Under the pieces are notes generated by a model. The model made no database searches and was not told the DNA's origin. It worked only from the letters and a program-made list of their open reading frames with translations. Below, piece after piece: positions 33,467 through 42,237 of a stretch of 64,000 nucleotides of DNA. The DNA lies in NCBI GenBank assembly GCA_902362925.1, contig CABIYL010000012.1, one strand, 5' to 3'. The DNA is from Pseudoflavonifractor sp902362925 (lineage in GTDB: Bacteria; Bacillota; Clostridia; Oscillospirales; Oscillospiraceae). Within the stretch, counting starts at the first letter, position 1, and every line of letters begins with the position of its first letter. Made by a program: the position numbers and the translations under genes.

Positions 33467-34639
33467 TCAGGGGTTGACCTGAATCCGCTCGATGTTCTTC
33501 ACGGCCTCGTCCACCAGGGCCTCGATGTCCAGGTTGGCCTCGGCGGCCTCAATCTCGCCGGGCAGAGGACGCAGCCGGGGGTGCCGGGGAGTGAACACGG
33601 TGCAGCAGTCCTCGTAGGGCAGGATGGAGGTCTCGAAGGTGCCGATCTTCCGGGCGATGCGGACGATCTCCTCCTTGTCCATGCCCACCACGGGCCGGAG
33701 GATGGGCAGGTCGCACACAGCGCCGGTCATCCGCATGGCGGACATGGTCTGGCTGGCCACCTGGCCCAGGCTCTCGCCGGTGACCAGAGCGCCAGCGCCC
33801 ACCCGGTAGGCCACACGGCAGGCAATGCGCATCATGAAGCGGCGCATGAGGATGGTGAACAGCTCCTCGGGGCAGGAACGGCGCAGCTCCTCCTGAATTT
33901 TGGTGAAGGGCACCACGTGGACCGTGAGACGGCCGCACCAGGGGGTGATGAGCCGGGCAAGCTCAATGACCTTGTCCTTGGCCTCGGGGGAGGTGTAGGG
34001 GTAGGAGAAGAAGTGGACCATGTCCAGGGCCAGGCCCCGCTTGGCCATCATCCAGGAGGCCACGGGGGAGTCGATGCCGCCGGAGAGCAGGCTCACCGCA
34101 CGGCCGCCGATGCCCACCGGCAGGCCGCCTGCGCCGGGTTCCGGGTCGGCGTGGACAAAGGCGGCGTAGTCGCGCACCTCCAGGTGAACGGTCAGCTCCG
34201 GATTGTGGACATCCACGGCAAGGTTGGGGAAGGCGTCGTGGAGCTCGCCGCCCACGTACTGGGCCAGCTCGATGGAGGTCATGGGGAAGGTCTTGTCCGC
34301 ACGCTTGGCCTCCACCTTGAAGGTACGGGCGGTGGACAGCTTGTCGTGGAGATAGGTCTTGGCGGTCTCCAGCATGGCGTCCTTGCCCTTGGCGCAGGCC
34401 CGGGCACGGCTCAGACCCACCACGCCGAACAGGCGCTTCATAGCCTCCCAGGCGGCGTCCATGTCGCAGCTGTCGTCCTTGGGCTCCACGTACATGGTGG
34501 ACTGCTTGGAGTAGACCTTGAAGCTGCCGCAGTGCTTCAGGCGGCGCTGGGCGTTGGCGATGAGCTTGTCTTCAAAGCTGCGGCGGTTCAGGCCCTTGAG
34601 CACCAGCTCGCCCAGCTTCATCAGGATAATCTCGTCCAT
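33467..34639 (-). CDS. thiI: tRNA 4-thiouridine synthase ThiI
   Basis: ATP-dependent sulfurtransferase that makes 4-thiouridine at position 8 of tRNA and can support thiazole synthesis. The 390-residue protein has the N-terminal ferredoxin-like/THUMP domains (residues 1-165) and the PP-loop pyrophosphatase domain with SGGIDSPVASW. It lacks the C-terminal rhodanese domain found in enterobacteria, as is usual in Clostridia. It lies 28 bp after yifB and 63 bp before cinA on the same strand. Confidence 0.94.
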   Translation of the reverse strand: MDEIILMKLGELVLKGLNRRSFEDKLIANAQRRLKHCGSFKVYSKQSTMYVEPKDDSCDMDAAWEAMKRLFGVVGLSRARACAKGKDAMLETAKTYLHDKLSTARTFKVEAKRADKTFPMTSIELAQYVGGELHDAFPNLAVDVHNPELTVHLEVRDYAAFVHADPEPGAGGLPVGIGGRAVSLLSGGIDSPVASWMMAKRGLALDMVHFFSYPYTSPEAKDKVIELARLITPWCGRLTVHVVPFTKIQEELRRSCPEELFTILMRRFMMRIACRVAYRVGAGALVTGESLGQVASQTMSAMRMTGAVCDLPILRPVVGMDKEEIVRIARKIGTFETSILPYEDCCTVFTPRHPRLRPLPGEIEAAEANLDIEALVDEAVKNIERIQVNP

Positions 34640-34667
34640 ATTGTTCGTTCTCCTTATAGTTACATCG

Positions 34668-36188
34668 TTATTTCACAAGGTAGGCCCCGGGCCGGTACTG
34701 GAGTGCCTCGGCCAGATGGGGCACCTGGATTGCTTCGCTGCCGTCCAGATCGGCGATGGTGCGGGCCACCCGGAGGATGCGGTCATAGCCACGGGCGGTG
34801 AGACCCATGCGCTGGAAGGCGCCCTTCATCAGCGCCTCACAGGCGCTGTCCAGCTGGCAGAATTCCCGCAGCTCCCGCTGGCCCATGTGGGCGTTGCAGG
34901 AGGGGCCGTCAGGGCCGAAGCGGGCGGACTGGATGTGCCGGGCGGCGTTGACCCGCACCCGGATGTCCGCAGAGGACTCGGCGGGAGCGGCGTGGGACAG
35001 CTCGTGGAACTCCAGGGGCGGCACCTCAACATGGAGGTCGATCCGGTCCATCAGGGGCCCGGATACCCGGCCCTGGTACTTCTCCACCGCAGCCTCGGTG
35101 CACCGGCACCGGCCGGACGGGTGGCCGTACCAGCCGCACTTGCAGGGGTTCATGGCGCATACCAGCATGAACCGGGCGGGGTAGGACACGGTGCCGGACG
35201 CACGGGAGATGGTGACCTGTCCCTCCTCCAGGGGCTGGCGCAGCACCTCCAGCACCTCGGGCTTGAACTCGGGCAGCTCGTCAAGAAAGAGCACCCCGTT
35301 GTGGGCCAGGGAGATCTCACCGGGACGGGGATTGGAGCCGCCGCCCGCCATACCCATGGGGGAGATGGTGTGGTGGGGGGAGCGGAAGGGACGGCGGAGC
35401 AGCAGGGGTTCTTCCGCCGTGGTGAGTCCGGCCACAGAGTGGACCTCGGTGGCGGCCAGAGCCTCCGCCTCTGTCATATCGGGCAGGATGGAGGGCAGCC
35501 GCCGGGCCAGCATGGACTTGCCGGAACCGGGAGGACCCACCATGCAGATGTTGTGCCCGCCGGCGGCGGCAATCTCCAGGGCCCGCTTTACATGCTCCTG
35601 ACCCTTCACCTCGGAAAAATCCGGTCCGGCGGTGAGAGCCTCGCCGGGGGCCCAGGGGGGAGCGGGGGAGAGGGGCTCTTCTCCGGTCAGGTGGCGGATA
35701 AGGGCGGTGACACTCTCCACCGGGTAGACCGCCATACCGCCGCCGGCCAGGGTGGCCTCGGCGGCGCTCTCGGCGGGGACATAGAGGGCCTCCACACCCG
35801 CCCGGACAGCGGCCAGGGCCATGGGCAGCATGCCCGTCACCGGCCGCACCTCCCCGGACAGGGACAGCTCTCCCACAAAGGCCGAGCGGGACAGGTCGCA
35901 CCGGAGCTGCCCGCCTGCGGCCAGAATCCCTACCAGAATGGGCAGGTCGTAGAGGGTGCCCGCCTTCCGCTGGGCGGCGGGAGCCAGATTCACCGTGATG
36001 CGGGACACGGGGAAGGTGAAGCCGCAGTTCTTCACCGCTGCCCGCACCCGTTCCCGGGCCTCCTTTACCGCCGCGTCGGGCAGGCCCACAATATCAAAGG
36101 CGGGCAGGCCGCCGGACAGGTCGCACTCGGCCCGCACCTCATACCCGGCCACGCCGGTCAGACCCAGTGAACGCACCGCGCAGAGCAT
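34668..36188 (-). CDS. comM: YifB/ComM family Mg-chelatase-like AAA+ ATPase
   Basis: 506-residue AAA+ protein. N-terminal Lon-protease-like fold (residues 1-165; VRAECDLSGGLPAFDIVGLPDAAVKE), AAA+ core with Walker A GPPGSGKSMLARRLPSIL and Walker B FLDELPEF, and the C-terminal Mg-chelatase-type helical domain, with Cys pairs in CAMNPCKCGWYGHPSGRCRC. ComM acts in branch migration during natural transformation in proteobacteria; its role in Clostridia is less clear. The ATG at 36188 (MLCAVRSLGL) was chosen by homology. Confidence 0.93.
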   Translation of the reverse strand: MLCAVRSLGLTGVAGYEVRAECDLSGGLPAFDIVGLPDAAVKEARERVRAAVKNCGFTFPVSRITVNLAPAAQRKAGTLYDLPILVGILAAGGQLRCDLSRSAFVGELSLSGEVRPVTGMLPMALAAVRAGVEALYVPAESAAEATLAGGGMAVYPVESVTALIRHLTGEEPLSPAPPWAPGEALTAGPDFSEVKGQEHVKRALEIAAAGGHNICMVGPPGSGKSMLARRLPSILPDMTEAEALAATEVHSVAGLTTAEEPLLLRRPFRSPHHTISPMGMAGGGSNPRPGEISLAHNGVLFLDELPEFKPEVLEVLRQPLEEGQVTISRASGTVSYPARFMLVCAMNPCKCGWYGHPSGRCRCTEAAVEKYQGRVSGPLMDRIDLHVEVPPLEFHELSHAAPAESSADIRVRVNAARHIQSARFGPDGPSCNAHMGQRELREFCQLDSACEALMKGAFQRMGLTARGYDRILRVARTIADLDGSEAIQVPHLAEALQYRPGAYLVK

Positions 36189-36195
36189 AAAAATC

Positions 36196-36249
36196 GCCGC
36201 CCTTTCTCCATACAGCATCAGTATACCACGGAGAAAGGGCGGCTGCCAA
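36196..36249 (-). promoter_or_regulatory. comM promoter nested in a 14-bp stem hairpin
   Basis: Minus-strand -35 TTGGCA (36244-36249), 18-bp spacer, -10 TATACT (36220-36225). The -10 lies in the loop of a perfect 14-bp inverted repeat (GCCGCCCTTTCTCC 36196-36209 with 36230-36243) followed on the minus strand by GATTTTTATG. Readthrough RNA from the SLH gene would form the full hairpin; RNA starting at this promoter would not. Confidence 0.65.
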
Positions 36250-36270
36250 GAAAAACGTCGCCGGGGATGC

Positions 36271-38136
36271 TCAGCCCTGGGTCAGCTGATACAGCCGCAG
36301 AGCGGTGAGGATGCACTGCTCCCTGGTGTAGGCGCTCTGGGGGATGAAGGCGCTGCCGTCCCCCGCCATAATTCCGGCGGCCTGGACCTGTCCCACCCCG
36401 GCGGCAGCCCAGGAGGCGATGGCGGCGCTGTCCGAGAAGGCGGGGGCCGCCTGGGGCAGGGGATGGCCCATAGCCTCCGCCAGGCGGGCCAGGATGGTGG
36501 CCGCCTGCTCCCGGGTCAGGGTGCCGCCGGGGTCGAATTTTCCGCCGCCCACGCCGTTGACCACGCCCAGACCGGCCATCTTCTGGACGTTGAAGTCGGT
36601 GGTGTCGGAGAATGTGGCCCGCTGGGTGATGGTCTCGCCCGTCGCCTTCTCATAGAGCCTCATCGCCAGGGCGCAGAACTCGGCCCGGGTGGCGGCCTGA
36701 GTGTACCGGCTCTCGAAGCTGTCGGGCACAATGCCGGCGACGGCGGCCTGGCTGAGCTGTCCCGCGGCCCAGGAGGAGGGCAGGTCCCCTTCCGCCGCCA
36801 CGATGAAGGTCACCGGGATATCGAAAGACTGGAACGTATCCCCGCCAATATGGGAACTGGTGAAGTTGCCCCGTACATGTTGGATATAGATACCGGGCTT
36901 CAGGCCGGCCTGGGGCTGCACGGTATAGGTGACGGTCTCGTGGGGCGCGATGTCTGCGCTCATGCGCTCGTGCGAATAGACAAACCCGCTCTTGCTCCAC
37001 TCAACCCTTAATACGGATGTCCCGTTCAGGCGGATTTCATAATCGTCCTCGTTGGTGAAGGAGATGCTGCGGGCGGCGGGCTGGGCGTATCCCACCTCCA
37101 CCGCGCCGAAGTCTATGGCCTCCGTACTCACAGTCACCCGGAAATCCGGGGCCTGCACGGTATAGGACAGATGCAGGTCGGCGCTGGCTCCCTCCTGGGT
37201 GGTGACGGTGACGGTCTCGCTGTGTGTTCCATAGTCGCGTCCGGACCTGGGTTCCACAATGAAAGGGCAGCTCTCTCCAGGCGCTAAGCATCCGATGTCT
37301 ATAGCCTTAGTGGATGCCGAATAATCTGGTTCCCAGTTAAATATCCAGTCCGAACGGTCGGTAGGCAGATCAAAGATGACATTCTTTTCGCCGGTGTTGG
37401 TGACGGTGATGACCGTGGGACCCGGTTGATTTCCTTTGAGAGTGGTGCCGAAGTCCACGGTGGAGGGACTCAGAGAGATGCTGTATCCGGGGATGGATTC
37501 TCCCTCATAGATGACGGAGTGGACGAAGTTCCGTGAGGACCAGTCTTCATAGCCGGTAGCCCCTTTGGGGATGACAAAAACGACCTCACCGCTGCCCTCG
37601 CGGTAGGCGGCGTAGGGATTGAAATAGTACTCAGGGGCTACCATACCCTCCATATAGACGGTATCCAGTGCGCTGCTCCATCGAAAGGGATTATCCATCA
37701 CCTTCACGCTGGCGGGGATGGTGATCTCTCTCAGGGCGTCACAGCTTGCGAAGGCAAGTTCGTTGATGTAGATAAGGTTTTCACTCAGTTTGACGTCGGA
37801 TAGAGAGTTGCAATAAGCAAAAGAGGATTCGCCGAGCGAGGTTACACTGTCCGGGATGGTCACGCCGGTGATGGGAGCGTCCTCAAATGCCTTTGGAGAG
37901 ATAAATGTCACAGGGTATTCCTGCCCGTTCCCGTCGGTAACGGAGGCGGGGATGTCCGCGTAGGTGGAGTCGGCTAGGGACTCGTCATAGCGGGTCAGGG
38001 TGGCCGTGCCGTCGCTCCTCAGGGTAAAGAGATAGGGGCCGACCTGGACGGTACCCGTCTCCGCCGCCATGGCGGCGGGCATGAGGGACAGCGCCAGAGC
38101 GCAGGCCAGCAGCAGGGAAAGCGCACGCTTTTTCAT
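36271..38136 (-). CDS. SLH-domain surface protein with BspA-like leucine-rich repeats
   Basis: 621-residue secreted surface protein. Order: signal peptide (1-26, ending AMAAET), BspA-type leucine-rich repeats of the LRR_5 kind (about 55-190; ITGVTIPDSVTSLGESSFAYC, LREITIPASVKVM), two immunoglobulin-like beta domains with the phrase VDFGT/IDFGA (about 220-320 and 330-440) and three C-terminal SLH motifs (about 460-620) that would bind secondary wall polymer. The part around 36900-38000 is less GC-biased than its neighbours, hinting at different evolutionary pressure. Function is probably adhesion or structure. SD GAAGGAGGAA precedes the ATG. Confidence 0.88.
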   Translation of the reverse strand: MKKRALSLLLACALALSLMPAAMAAETGTVQVGPYLFTLRSDGTATLTRYDESLADSTYADIPASVTDGNGQEYPVTFISPKAFEDAPITGVTIPDSVTSLGESSFAYCNSLSDVKLSENLIYINELAFASCDALREITIPASVKVMDNPFRWSSALDTVYMEGMVAPEYYFNPYAAYREGSGEVVFVIPKGATGYEDWSSRNFVHSVIYEGESIPGYSISLSPSTVDFGTTLKGNQPGPTVITVTNTGEKNVIFDLPTDRSDWIFNWEPDYSASTKAIDIGCLAPGESCPFIVEPRSGRDYGTHSETVTVTTQEGASADLHLSYTVQAPDFRVTVSTEAIDFGAVEVGYAQPAARSISFTNEDDYEIRLNGTSVLRVEWSKSGFVYSHERMSADIAPHETVTYTVQPQAGLKPGIYIQHVRGNFTSSHIGGDTFQSFDIPVTFIVAAEGDLPSSWAAGQLSQAAVAGIVPDSFESRYTQAATRAEFCALAMRLYEKATGETITQRATFSDTTDFNVQKMAGLGVVNGVGGGKFDPGGTLTREQAATILARLAEAMGHPLPQAAPAFSDSAAIASWAAAGVGQVQAAGIMAGDGSAFIPQSAYTREQCILTALRLYQLTQG

Positions 38137-38518
38137 GTGGGGTTCCTCCTTCTTTCCGTTTTTTTCAGTATGGCACACCTGAAAACAAAAAACCATATGC
38201 GGGCAGCATAGCATTGACTTTTTGCGCCCCGGCGGACATGGAGCGAACGGGCCGCGAAACAGACTTGGGCGAGCCTTCTCAAATTTATTAGCAGAGGCTG
38301 ATTTCAAAAAATTCCCTGACAAAAATTTTCAGACGCCCATCCCGCCGCGCTCGGCCCGCTCCGGCGCGGAGTTTTCCCCAGCCGCCAAAAAAAAGCGGGG
38401 AAAATCCCCCCTTTTGGGCAAGATGCAATTTACAAACCGGCTGGAAGGTGGTAAAATATCTGCGCTGAATCATTTAGAAGCCATTCACGCAAGTTCACAT
38501 AAGGAGGAATTGTTCAAA
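38137..38518 (+). promoter_or_regulatory. divergent region with promoter of pyruvate:ferredoxin oxidoreductase
   Basis: 380 bp between the SLH gene (-) and the PFOR gene (+). On the plus strand TTTACA (38429-38434), 17-bp spacer and TAAAAT (38452-38457) make a reasonable promoter, followed by the SD AAGGAGG (38501-38507). The left part holds AT-rich and GC-rich blocks but no gene; an open frame continuing upstream of the PFOR start is non-coding in character. Confidence 0.6.
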
Positions 38519-41500
38519 ATGGCGAGAAAACTCAAAACCATGGACGGCAATACCGCTGCGGCGCACGTATCCTATGCGTTCACCGAGGTGGCGGGCATCT
38601 ACCCCATCACTCCGTCCAGCCCCATGGCCGACAACGTGGACCAGTGGGCCGCGGCCGGCCGCAAGAACATCTTCGGCGACACGGTCAAGGTCATCGAGAT
38701 GCAGTCTGAGGCCGGCGCTGCCGGTACCGTCCACGGCTCCCTGGCCGCCGGCGCCCTGACCACCACCTACACCGCCTCTCAGGGCCTGCTGCTGATGATC
38801 CCCAACATGTACAAGATCGCCGGCGAGCTGCTGCCCTGCGTGTTCCACGTCTCCGCCCGTACCGTGGCCGCCCAGTCCCTGAACATCTTCGGCGACCACT
38901 CCGACGTCATGGCCTGCCGCCAGACCGGCTTTGCCATGCTGGCCGAGACCAACCCCCAGGAGGTCATGGACCTGGGCGCCGTTGCCCACCTGGCCGCCAT
39001 CAAGGGCCGCGTTCCCTTCCTGAACTTCTTCGACGGCTTCCGCACCTCCCACGAGATCCAGAAGATCGCCATCTGGGATTATGACGATCTGAAGGAAATG
39101 GTGGACATGGACGCCGTGGAGGCCTTCCGCAAGCGGGCCCTCAACCCCGAGCGCCCCGTCATGCGCGGCTCCCACGAGAACGGCGACATCTTCTTCCAGC
39201 ACCGTGAGGCCTGCAACAAGTACTATGACGCTCTCCCCGAGATCGTCGAGGAGTACATGGGCAAGGTCAACGCCAAGCTGGGCACCAACTATCAGCTGTT
39301 CAACTACTACGGCGCTCCCGACGCTGACCGCGTCATCATCGCCATGGGCTCCATCTGCGACGTGACCGAGGAAGTCATCGACTACCTGAACGCTCACGGC
39401 GAGAAGGTGGGTCTGGTGAAGGTCCGCCTGTACCGTCCTTTCCGCGCCGACAAGCTGCTGGCTGCCATCCCCGAGACTGCCAAGCACATCGCCGTGCTGG
39501 ACCGCACCAAGGAGCCCGGCGCTCAGGGCGATCCTCTGTACCTGGACGTTGTCACCGCCTTCGCCAACGCCGGCCGTCAGGCCACCATCATCGGCGGCCG
39601 CTACGGTCTGGGCTCCAAGGACACCCCGCCCAAGAGCGTGTTCGCTGTCTATGAGGAGCTGCAGAAGGCCGATCCCAAGCGTCAGTTCACCATCGGCATC
39701 GTGGACGACGTCACCAACACCTCCCTGGTCGAGCACGACTGCCCCAACACCGCTGCTGAGGGCACCATCGAGTGCAAGTTCTGGGGTCTGGGCGGCGACG
39801 GTACCGTGGGCGCCAACAAGAACTCCATCAAGATCATCGGCGACCACACCGACAAGTACGTGCAGGCTTACTTCCAGTACGACTCCAAGAAGACCGGCGG
39901 CGTGACCATCAGCCACCTGCGCTTCGGCGACAAGGCCATCAAGAGCCCCTACTACATCAACAAGGCTGACTTCGTGGCCTGCCACGTGCCCGCCTACATC
40001 ATCAAGGGCTTCCCCATGGTCCGCGACGTGAAGGACGGCGGTATCTTCCTGATCAACTGCCAGTGGTCCGACGAGGAGCTGGATAAGCACATGCCCGCTG
40101 TGGCCAAGCGCTACATCGCTGAGCACAACATCCAGGTCTACACCATCAACGCCATCGATCTGGCCATCGAGATCGGCATGGGCAAGCGTACCAACACCAT
40201 CCTGCAGTCCGCTTTCTTCAAGCTGGCTAAGGTGATGCCCGAGGCCGAGGCCATCCAGTACATGAAGGACGCCGCCACCCACTCCTACCTGAAGAAGGGC
40301 CAGGACGTGGTTGACATGAACCACAAGGCCATCGACGCCGGCGCCACCGCCTTCCACAAGTTCGAGGTGCCCGCTTCCTGGGCTACCGCTCAGGACGAGA
40401 CCGTTTCCACCGAGCTGACCGGCAAGCCCGAGCTGGTGAAGATGGTCAAGGAGATCCTGGAGCCCGTGGGCAAGATGGACGGCGACTCCCTGCCCGTCTC
40501 CGCCTTCGTGGATCACGTGGACGGCACCTTCCTGCAGGGTGCTTCCGCCTACGAGAAGCGCGGCGTTGCCGTTATGGTTCCCACTTGGGACGCTTCCAAG
40601 TGCATCCAGTGCAACCAGTGCTCCTACGTCTGCCCCCACGCCACCATCCGTCCCTACGCTCTGACCGAGGAGGAGGCCGCTGCCGCTCCCGAGGCCGCCA
40701 AGATCGTGGACGTGAAGGCCGGCAAGGGCAAGGGCGTCTATAAGTTCGCCATCGCTGTCTCCCCCCTGGATTGTATGGGCTGCGCCGTCTGCGCCAAGAA
40801 CTGCCCCGTCCAGGCTCTGACCATGGTGCCTCAGGAGCAGGAGGCTGCTCAGCAGCCCGTGTTCGACTACATGGTGGCCAAGGTTGCTCCCAAGGCCGAC
40901 ATGGAGAGCATCAAGACCGTCAAGGAGAGCCAGTTCAAGCAGCCTCTGCTCGAGTTCTCCGGCTCCTGCGCCGGCTGCGCCGAGACCGCTTATGCCCGTC
41001 TGGTCACCCAGGTCTGCGGCGACCGGATGTACATCTCCAACGCCACCGGCTGCTCCTCCATCTGGGGCGGTCCCGCTGCTACCTCTCCCTACACCGTCAA
41101 CAAGTGCGGCCACGGCCCCGCTTGGGCTAACTCCCTCTTCGAGGACAACGCCGAGCACGGCCTGGGTCTCTATCTGGGTCAGAAGGCCATCCGCGACCGT
41201 CTGGCTGAGATGGTCCGCGAGTGCGCCGGCAGCGACAAGGCCAGCGCTGAGCTGAAGGCTGCTGCCGACAAGTACTTCGAGACCTACAAGGACGGCGAGG
41301 CCAACAAGGAGGCCACTGCCGCTCTGGTTGCCGAGCTGGAGAAGGGCGCCGCCGCCGGCTGCGACGTTGCCAAGGCTGTTCTGGCTGAGAAGGAGTACCT
41401 GGCCAAGAAGTCCGTCTGGATCTTCGGCGGCGACGGCTGGGCCTACGACATCGGCTACGGCGGTCTGGACCACGTCCTGGCTTCCGGCGAGGACGTGAAC

Positions 41501-42061
41501 GTCTTCGTGTTCGACACCGAGGTCTACTCCAACACCGGCGGTCAGGCTTCCAAGTCCTCCAACATCGGCCAGGTGGCTCAGTTCGCCGCTGCCGGTAAGA
41601 CTGTGGCCAAGAAGTCCCTGTCCGAGATCGTGATGCAGTATGGTTACGTCTACGTGGCCCAGGTGGCCATGGGCGCCAACCCCAACCAGACCCTGGCCGC
41701 CATCCGTGAGGCCGAGGCCTATCACGGTCCCTCCCTGGTCATCGGCTACGCCCCCTGCGAGATGCACTCCATCAAGGGCGGCATGAGCAACTGCCAGGTC
41801 GAGATGAAGAAGGCTGTCGAGTGCGGCTACTGGAACCTGTTCCGGTTCAACCCCGCTCTGAAGGCCGAGGGCAAGAACCCCTTCACCCTGGACTCCAAGG
41901 CCCCCGCTGGCGGCTATCAGGAGTTCCTGATGAACGAGGCTCGCTACTCCTCCCTGACCCGGTCCTTCCCCGACCGCGCCAAGGAGCTCTTCGCCCGCAA
42001 CGAGGAGTCCGCCAAGGAGCGTTACGAGCACCTGACCAAGCTGATCGAGCTGTACAAGTAA
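38519..42061 (+). CDS. nifJ: pyruvate:ferredoxin (flavodoxin) oxidoreductase
   Basis: Single-chain PFOR, 1180 residues, converting pyruvate and CoA to acetyl-CoA, CO2 and reduced ferredoxin; the central oxidative step of anaerobic fermentation. Domains in order: TPP-pyrimidine domain (TEVAGIYPITPSSPMAD), transketolase C-like domain, gamma domain, a 2x[4Fe-4S] ferredoxin domain with CIQCNQCSYVCP and CMGCAVCAKNCP (about 698-770), and the C-terminal TPP-binding domain with GDGWAYDIGYGGLDH and the proximal-cluster cysteines (SCAGCAET, NATGCSS). The length is typical. Codon choice is strongly biased, as in highly expressed genes. The ATG at 38519 gives the family N-terminus. Confidence 0.98.
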   Translation: MARKLKTMDGNTAAAHVSYAFTEVAGIYPITPSSPMADNVDQWAAAGRKNIFGDTVKVIEMQSEAGAAGTVHGSLAAGALTTTYTASQGLLLMIPNMYKIAGELLPCVFHVSARTVAAQSLNIFGDHSDVMACRQTGFAMLAETNPQEVMDLGAVAHLAAIKGRVPFLNFFDGFRTSHEIQKIAIWDYDDLKEMVDMDAVEAFRKRALNPERPVMRGSHENGDIFFQHREACNKYYDALPEIVEEYMGKVNAKLGTNYQLFNYYGAPDADRVIIAMGSICDVTEEVIDYLNAHGEKVGLVKVRLYRPFRADKLLAAIPETAKHIAVLDRTKEPGAQGDPLYLDVVTAFANAGRQATIIGGRYGLGSKDTPPKSVFAVYEELQKADPKRQFTIGIVDDVTNTSLVEHDCPNTAAEGTIECKFWGLGGDGTVGANKNSIKIIGDHTDKYVQAYFQYDSKKTGGVTISHLRFGDKAIKSPYYINKADFVACHVPAYIIKGFPMVRDVKDGGIFLINCQWSDEELDKHMPAVAKRYIAEHNIQVYTINAIDLAIEIGMGKRTNTILQSAFFKLAKVMPEAEAIQYMKDAATHSYLKKGQDVVDMNHKAIDAGATAFHKFEVPASWATAQDETVSTELTGKPELVKMVKEILEPVGKMDGDSLPVSAFVDHVDGTFLQGASAYEKRGVAVMVPTWDASKCIQCNQCSYVCPHATIRPYALTEEEAAAAPEAAKIVDVKAGKGKGVYKFAIAVSPLDCMGCAVCAKNCPVQALTMVPQEQEAAQQPVFDYMVAKVAPKADMESIKTVKESQFKQPLLEFSGSCAGCAETAYARLVTQVCGDRMYISNATGCSSIWGGPAATSPYTVNKCGHGPAWANSLFEDNAEHGLGLYLGQKAIRDRLAEMVRECAGSDKASAELKAAADKYFETYKDGEANKEATAALVAELEKGAAAGCDVAKAVLAEKEYLAKKSVWIFGGDGWAYDIGYGGLDHVLASGEDVNVFVFDTEVYSNTGGQASKSSNIGQVAQFAAAGKTVAKKSLSEIVMQYGYVYVAQVAMGANPNQTLAAIREAEAYHGPSLVIGYAPCEMHSIKGGMSNCQVEMKKAVECGYWNLFRFNPALKAEGKNPFTLDSKAPAGGYQEFLMNEARYSSLTRSFPDRAKELFARNEESAKERYEHLTKLIELYK

Positions 42062-42077
42062 TCGAAAAGCGCATTTA

Positions 42078-42117
42078 CACCCCCGGACGCATCTGCGTCC
42101 GGGGGTATTTTTACGCT
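42078..42117 (+). terminator. intrinsic terminator of nifJ
   Basis: Stem CCCCCGGACGCA / TGCGTCCGGGGG with loop TC, followed by TATTTTTA. Confidence 0.92.
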
Positions 42118-42182
42118 GCGGCCGTTGACGGGGAAATCCAACACCTTATATAATAAAATAAAGAGAAAAACCCGCAAAAGGC

Positions 42183-42213
42183 TTGACTGTAAACCAGGTT
42201 CATACCTTATTCT
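42183..42213 (+). promoter_or_regulatory. MerR-type promoter with 19-bp spacer
   Basis: -35 TTGACT (42183-42188) and -10 TATTCT (42208-42213) are separated by 19 bp instead of 17. The spacer contains a small dyad, GTAAACC-A-GGTTCATAC, with AACC/GGTT arms. Overlong spacers with a central dyad are the hallmark of MerR-controlled promoters, and the gene just downstream encodes a MerR-family protein, so autoregulation is likely. Confidence 0.7.
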
Positions 42214-42237
42214 GAGCACAACAAGAGGAAAGGCGGG

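Noticed and set aside
38495..42031. Antisense open frame of 1178 codons opposite the PFOR gene
   Set aside because: Produced by the strong G/C third-position bias of the sense gene; no SD, unnatural His/Gly/Val-rich composition, and the sense strand is a clear enzyme.
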